Assembly (NCBI GenBank): GCA_014925825.1
Contig: JACGCK010000617.1
Span: 1-10,912, forward strand
Length of the DNA: 10,912 bases
Direction: 5' to 3'
From: Pholiota molesta
Lineage: Eukaryota > Basidiomycota > Agaricomycetes > Agaricales > Strophariaceae
Position numbers and translations under genes: made by a program. The notes under the pieces were generated by a model. It searched no databases, was not told the origin of the DNA, and saw only the letters and a list, made by a program, of their open reading frames with translations. Every line of letters begins with the position of its first letter. Position 1 is the first letter of the stretch. Positions 7,859-10,912 of the stretch are shown piece by piece.

Positions 7859-9200
7859 TCATAGCACAAGGATAGCTTGTGAGGCCTCGTCAAGGAGCAC
7901 CAATCGAGCGTGCTTCAAAACGGCGACCTGTTGCAGACGTCCAATTCTCACGAATGCCATTCATCTAACAGTTGTCGAAGATGGGTTTTTCTTCTCAGGT
8001 CGTGATAAATCTTGATATGATCTGATGCGAGCAACGTGGTGCGGGGCCCCGCCGAACAGGAACTGAGTTTGATGACAATGTGGGGAGTGGGGTAGAGAAG
8101 GGGGGCGGCTTATGGTTCGCTAGCATGGCCCTGGCACGTTGACTGTTCTGGGATGCGTGAAATGAAATACCCAGAGACCCTACGGTACCGGATGTTCGTA
8201 AATCGCGGAGAAAAATCCCAAAAATTGAGCCAGTAATTCAGAAGTCCACAAGATTTGAGTATTGTAGCCATCGAAAGGGATGGAAAGATAGTCAGAGTCA
8301 TCTTCTAAAAGGGTAGCAGAGAACAATCATCCCAGGGAAGCACACCACGGATGGGAATTAGCCAGGCCACACGAGCGTCATCAGGTAGAGAAAAGCTTGA
8401 ATACGGAGACACGAAACGCGGTTCAGCACTAGAAATTTCCGCATATACTAGGGGAGGTTCGGAGAAAGAAAGGGTGACGGAAGCATATGTGGCTGTTGAG
8501 CGAAGAGTATGATATCATTAGCGAGACATGCTATGCAAATCAGCTGAAGACGCACCTGAGGTATCAAATAATACAACGGTGCCAAATTGAGTTTTCTTTT
8601 CTTGGAAACCTGTTCCTCCATTAAGTGCGAATTTTCGACTTCTACGTCGTTGGACTCCTCTAAACCTGGTCTAGCCCGCTTATGCTTGCCCTCCAGCAGA
8701 TAAGTCAAATCGTTCCGACGAAGTCCTCTAAATCGCTCAGCTCGAATATCTCGTCCTCAGTCAGAGCTGACCCCCATTCCTTGTCTATGCGCCCTCCTTT
8801 CACGGCAATTTCGAAGGCAGGAGGCCTGTCCGCCAACGTAAAACAATTGCCTGCTTAGAATGTTAGGTCGAGCAGACGTCGAGATGAAGTCAACGACAGA
8901 CTGGAGCCAGTGGTCTTGAGAGCAGGATATTGGTGGCTCTGCTAGTCCATTTAGAGTATCCAGAGATGACACCTTTGAGAAGTTGATACGCTTCGTTGAC
9001 GATTGCGGTTGAGATGTTCGACTTGGTAAAGAGGTCGAATGGCGGTACTCATGCACAGTGAAATTGAGGTCGTCGAATCGAGCGGATTCATGTACAGTTG
9101 GGTTTGTCGCAGGTGATCCATGGCTCAAATAAGAGTCTGAATAGACGCGTTTCAGGCAAGAATGGACTGCAAAGTCATCGAGATGAAAGTGTAGGCACAT
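7859..9200 (-). CDS. uncharacterised conserved Agaricomycete protein (frameshifted)
   Basis: From memory the order of blocks matches a recurrent hypothetical protein of mushroom-forming fungi; no function is known to me. ATG 9200 gives MCLHFHLDDFAVHSCLKRVY and SDSYLSHGSP, then HEYRHSTSLPSRTSQ, DHWLQSVVDFISTSARPNIL, AFEIAVKGGRIDKEWGSAL and TEDEIFELSDLEDFVGT. The frame then shifts near 8707 into DLTYLLEGKHKRARPGLEE and VSKKRKLN, two basic clusters like nuclear localisation signals around an acidic stretch. Intron 8555-8493 (63 nt, branch-like GCTAATG) joins YLIPQ to PHMLPSP. The C-terminal half reads EPPLVYAEISS, DDARVAWLIPIRG, LPWDDCS, ILWTSELLAQFLGFFSAIYE, LGISFHASQNSQRARAM, HIKIYHDLRR and HLRQLLDEW, ending VLKHARLVLLDEASQAILVL with stop 7861-7859. 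At least six frame breaks occur. There is no signal peptide or membrane segment. The true start could be slightly upstream. Alternatively, two adjacent genes split at 8705, but block order favours one. Confidence 0.68.
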
Positions 9201-9583
9201 GAAGTTCTGCGCGAGTTTCAAAGCAACGAATCAGCGGTAGCGAACTTTGTTCGGTATCTGCCGGTTTCGTAGCAAAGCCGCCGGGAATTTGCGCCGCCTC
9301 AACTTGAGATTAGATTTTCATGAGTAGTACATCTAAGTTGAGGATTGTTTCGAAAAGAAAAGTGAATGATCAATGAATACAACTATTCTGGATTGACGTT
9401 CTTCAAAAAACATCCCGATGATAGAGGTTCACAATATTCTGTTCGTACATTTATGATTTTCCAATATGTATTCGACGTAAATGCCATACAATCTAGGAGA
9501 ACTATGAGAAGCGCAGGTGCATTCTTGGTTTACAGGTCCTAATAGCCACTGAGAAAAGCGCGGTCTTTGGTTTGCTTTGATGT
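9201..9583. other. intergenic between the conserved protein and the small secreted protein
   Basis: The minus-strand upstream region of the conserved gene has no clear TATA box. A minus-strand open frame (9674-9429) partly overlaps the small secreted gene in another frame and has no protein features of its own, so I treat it as non-coding. Confidence 0.4.
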
Positions 9584-9923
9584 TTAACAGGTGACCTTGA
9601 AAGATCCATCGAGCCAGCCGCAAAGGTCTGGCACCCAGCAGCCCAAGGACTTCCGTCATCGGATCCGTATGCATTGGAGCACGCGCTGTCGAAGTAGAAA
9701 GTGGTGATGCTGCACCCGCCGTTCATGACAACATTGAAGGACGCCATTGGGGAGGCGAGGAGAAGCATGTGCCAGAGTTGACTTGGGTTCCGGCAATGGT
9801 CTCGACGAGGCTGCTGGAGGTCGAGCAAGAGCCCGAACTGTAGCCGGCGACGGAGAAGGTGCCTGCGGTTGCGAGAGCCAAAGGCGCCATGGAGATGGCT
9901 AAGAGGGCAGCGAAGAACTTCAT
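9584..9923 (-). CDS. small secreted cysteine-rich protein, six cysteines (two frameshifts)
   Basis: ATG 9923 starts a strong signal peptide, MKFFAALLAISMAPLALATA. The mature part reads GTFSVAGYSSGSCSTSSSLV, ETIAGTQVNSGTC; the frame then shifts once near 9755 into ASFNVVMNGGCSITTFYFDS, ACSNAYGSDDGSPWAAGCQT and FAAGS, and again near 9600 into GSFKVTC with stop 9586-9584. The whole is about 113 residues, with a mature chain near 93 residues carrying six evenly placed cysteines, the last being the final residue, as expected for three disulphides. No intron is needed. Such proteins are abundant in Agaricomycete secretomes and some act at the host or substrate interface, but no specific family or activity is recognised here. 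The cysteine spacing does not fit a hydrophobin, which would need two CC pairs. Without frame correction the protein would be cut to 66 residues. Confidence 0.78.
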
Positions 9924-10080
9924 GGTGTTTGATGATTTGTAGTTAGTTATAAAGACCTTGATGAGCTGCGAATGGTGTAATGCTCAGAATATGCATCAAC
10001 TATAGTGGTGAAGCTGAAGACCTACTTGCTTAAGCGAAGGTAGCTTTGGAACTGAGAAAATAGCAAGAATAACTGACACA

Positions 10081-10087
10081 TTTTATA
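10081..10087 (-). promoter_or_regulatory. TATA box candidate for the small secreted protein gene
   Basis: The minus strand reads TCTATAAAATG, about 160 bp before the ATG at 9923, implying a 5' UTR of roughly 130 bases. A second weaker TATA-like site (TTTATAAC, near 9946-9953) is only 27 bp from the ATG and is probably inside the leader. Confidence 0.4.
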
Positions 10088-10151
10088 GATTTTTCGACCA
10101 TCGACTCCGTCCACAGAAGAATGGACGCCTCAAAAACTGCGCCGACACTCT

Positions 10152-10165
10152 CGGTACAATTTCCG
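10152..10165. promoter_or_regulatory. CGG-N8-CCG motif upstream of the small secreted gene
   Basis: CGGTACAATTTCCG has inverted CGG half-sites 8 bp apart, the general layout bound by fungal Zn2Cys6 regulators. It lies about 230 bp upstream of the ATG. One copy only, so it may be chance. Confidence 0.2.
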
Positions 10166-10239
10166 ACGCCGTTCACAATGAAAGGTCGACCTACGGTCTC
10201 CTCGACACCTTGCTGCATTTTTCTTGATATTCTCATAAT

Positions 10240-10800
10240 ACTTACAGTACAATTTTTACATTGTCATGCATGATTATTAACTATATTGCGAAGCCTAAAA
10301 ATCTTAAATCAGAGGCCATTGTTGTTACCTCGCTAGCGGCCGCAGCCGCCTCGCTCGGTCTTGGGAAATTTTGTTCTATGAATGTCAATGGTCAAGGTGG
10401 CATTTCATTTTACATCCAGTATATTGATGACTTGTACTTCAAGTTATTGAAAATGTCGACAAATGCGCAACCCTCCTCAGGCTGTGAAAGCTTGGTGAAA
10501 GCAGCTCGCTGTTGGCTCGCTGCTCACTGCATGAAATGCAAAGCTTCTGTTTTAATTTCAAAAGAAGTCAACAAACCACCATCTTTATTGTTTAATCTAT
10601 CATAAGTATTCTAACAACTTAAAAGAAGAAATGAGCCCTTGAGGTTTGGGAATCCATGTGGGAATCAATTGGGCATCGAATCGAGCTTGCACCAAGCAGA
10701 TTGAGCGCCAAACTTGCACAAACATTAGCACAACTTTCATGAACATTAAGGATTCTTTCGACGGCTGGATGCTAGTGAAATGTTTGGTCGAGCATCAATA
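10240..10800. other. AT-rich region with no recognised gene
   Basis: The only sizeable open frame (10261-10605, plus, 114 codons) includes an alanine run over GCGGCCGCAGCCGCC but has no domain, signal peptide or family resemblance that I can see, and the following 200 bases lack coding character. It is treated as non-coding. Confidence 0.4.
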
Positions 10801-10818
10801 GAGGACGGGAAAAACATC

Positions 10819-10826
10819 TATAAATA
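10819..10826 (+). promoter_or_regulatory. TATA box pointing off the right edge
   Basis: ACATCTATAAATACATG contains a near-ideal TATAAATA. No ATG-led gene follows inside the remaining 86 bases, so if real it serves a plus-strand gene that starts beyond the window. Confidence 0.4.
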
Positions 10827-10912
10827 CATGCTTAGTAATTTCGAATGTGGGGGACCATTGCTTTCAGCAAGGTGACTTGTCAATTCAAATTCACGAGATC
10901 TCGAAAACGAAC

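Noticed and set aside
10261..10605. 114-codon plus-strand ORF with an alanine run
   Set aside because: No signal peptide, domain or splice pattern; the NotI-like GCGGCCGC within it raised the idea of vector sequence, but the flanks show no cloning-vector features.
1..10912. tRNA, rRNA or CRISPR-like repeats
   Set aside because: I looked for tRNA B-box-like GGTTCGA motifs with matching arms and for evenly spaced repeats and found none that hold up.

Overview
The window looks like nuclear DNA of a filamentous basidiomycete, most likely an Agaricomycete. The coding segments are cut by many short introns (about 50-90 nt) with GTNNGT donors and CAG/TAG acceptors. Several recovered proteins match families that I know mainly from mushroom-forming fungi. 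There is no bacterial-style operon, CRISPR array, rRNA or tRNA that I can see.

Layout from left to right. At 1-217 there is no assignable gene. At 218-446 (+) lies a small hypothetical protein. At 623 to about 1321 (+) is a small single-domain RmlC-like cupin gene. From about 1322 to 2389 there is mostly non-coding DNA with one weak orphan ORF. At 2390-3225 (-) is a secreted, Ser/Thr/Ala-rich protein with a Kre9/Knh1-like domain and a probable GPI-anchor tail. At 3728-4326 sits a 599-bp non-autonomous DNA transposon (MITE-like) with 29-bp perfect terminal inverted repeats flanked by AAT. At 4683-7411 (-) is an intron-rich MFS transporter of the allantoate permease (Dal5/Tna1, ACS) family. At 7859-9200 (-) is an uncharacterised conserved Agaricomycete protein. 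At 9584-9923 (-) is a small secreted six-cysteine protein. The right end (about 10240-10912) is AT-rich and appears non-coding apart from a TATA box that points out of the window.

The dominant unusual feature is that every recognisable gene is broken by single-base frameshifts, nearly all explained by one missing base, while the amino acids on both sides stay conserved and the splice sites stay intact. This is more like uncorrected indel errors in a long-read assembly than biological decay. Simple ORF calling therefore misses or fragments all of the real genes; the calls here come from following protein similarity across frames.

The genes do not form an obvious pathway. The cell-wall/GPI protein, the transporter and the small secreted protein are all surface or secreted functions, but I see no cluster logic. 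The transporter has three GATA cores at exactly 10-bp spacing upstream of its start, which would fit nitrogen control. I did not find a convincing new biological system; the best leads are the MITE, the phased GATA cores and the uncharacterised protein at 7859-9200.
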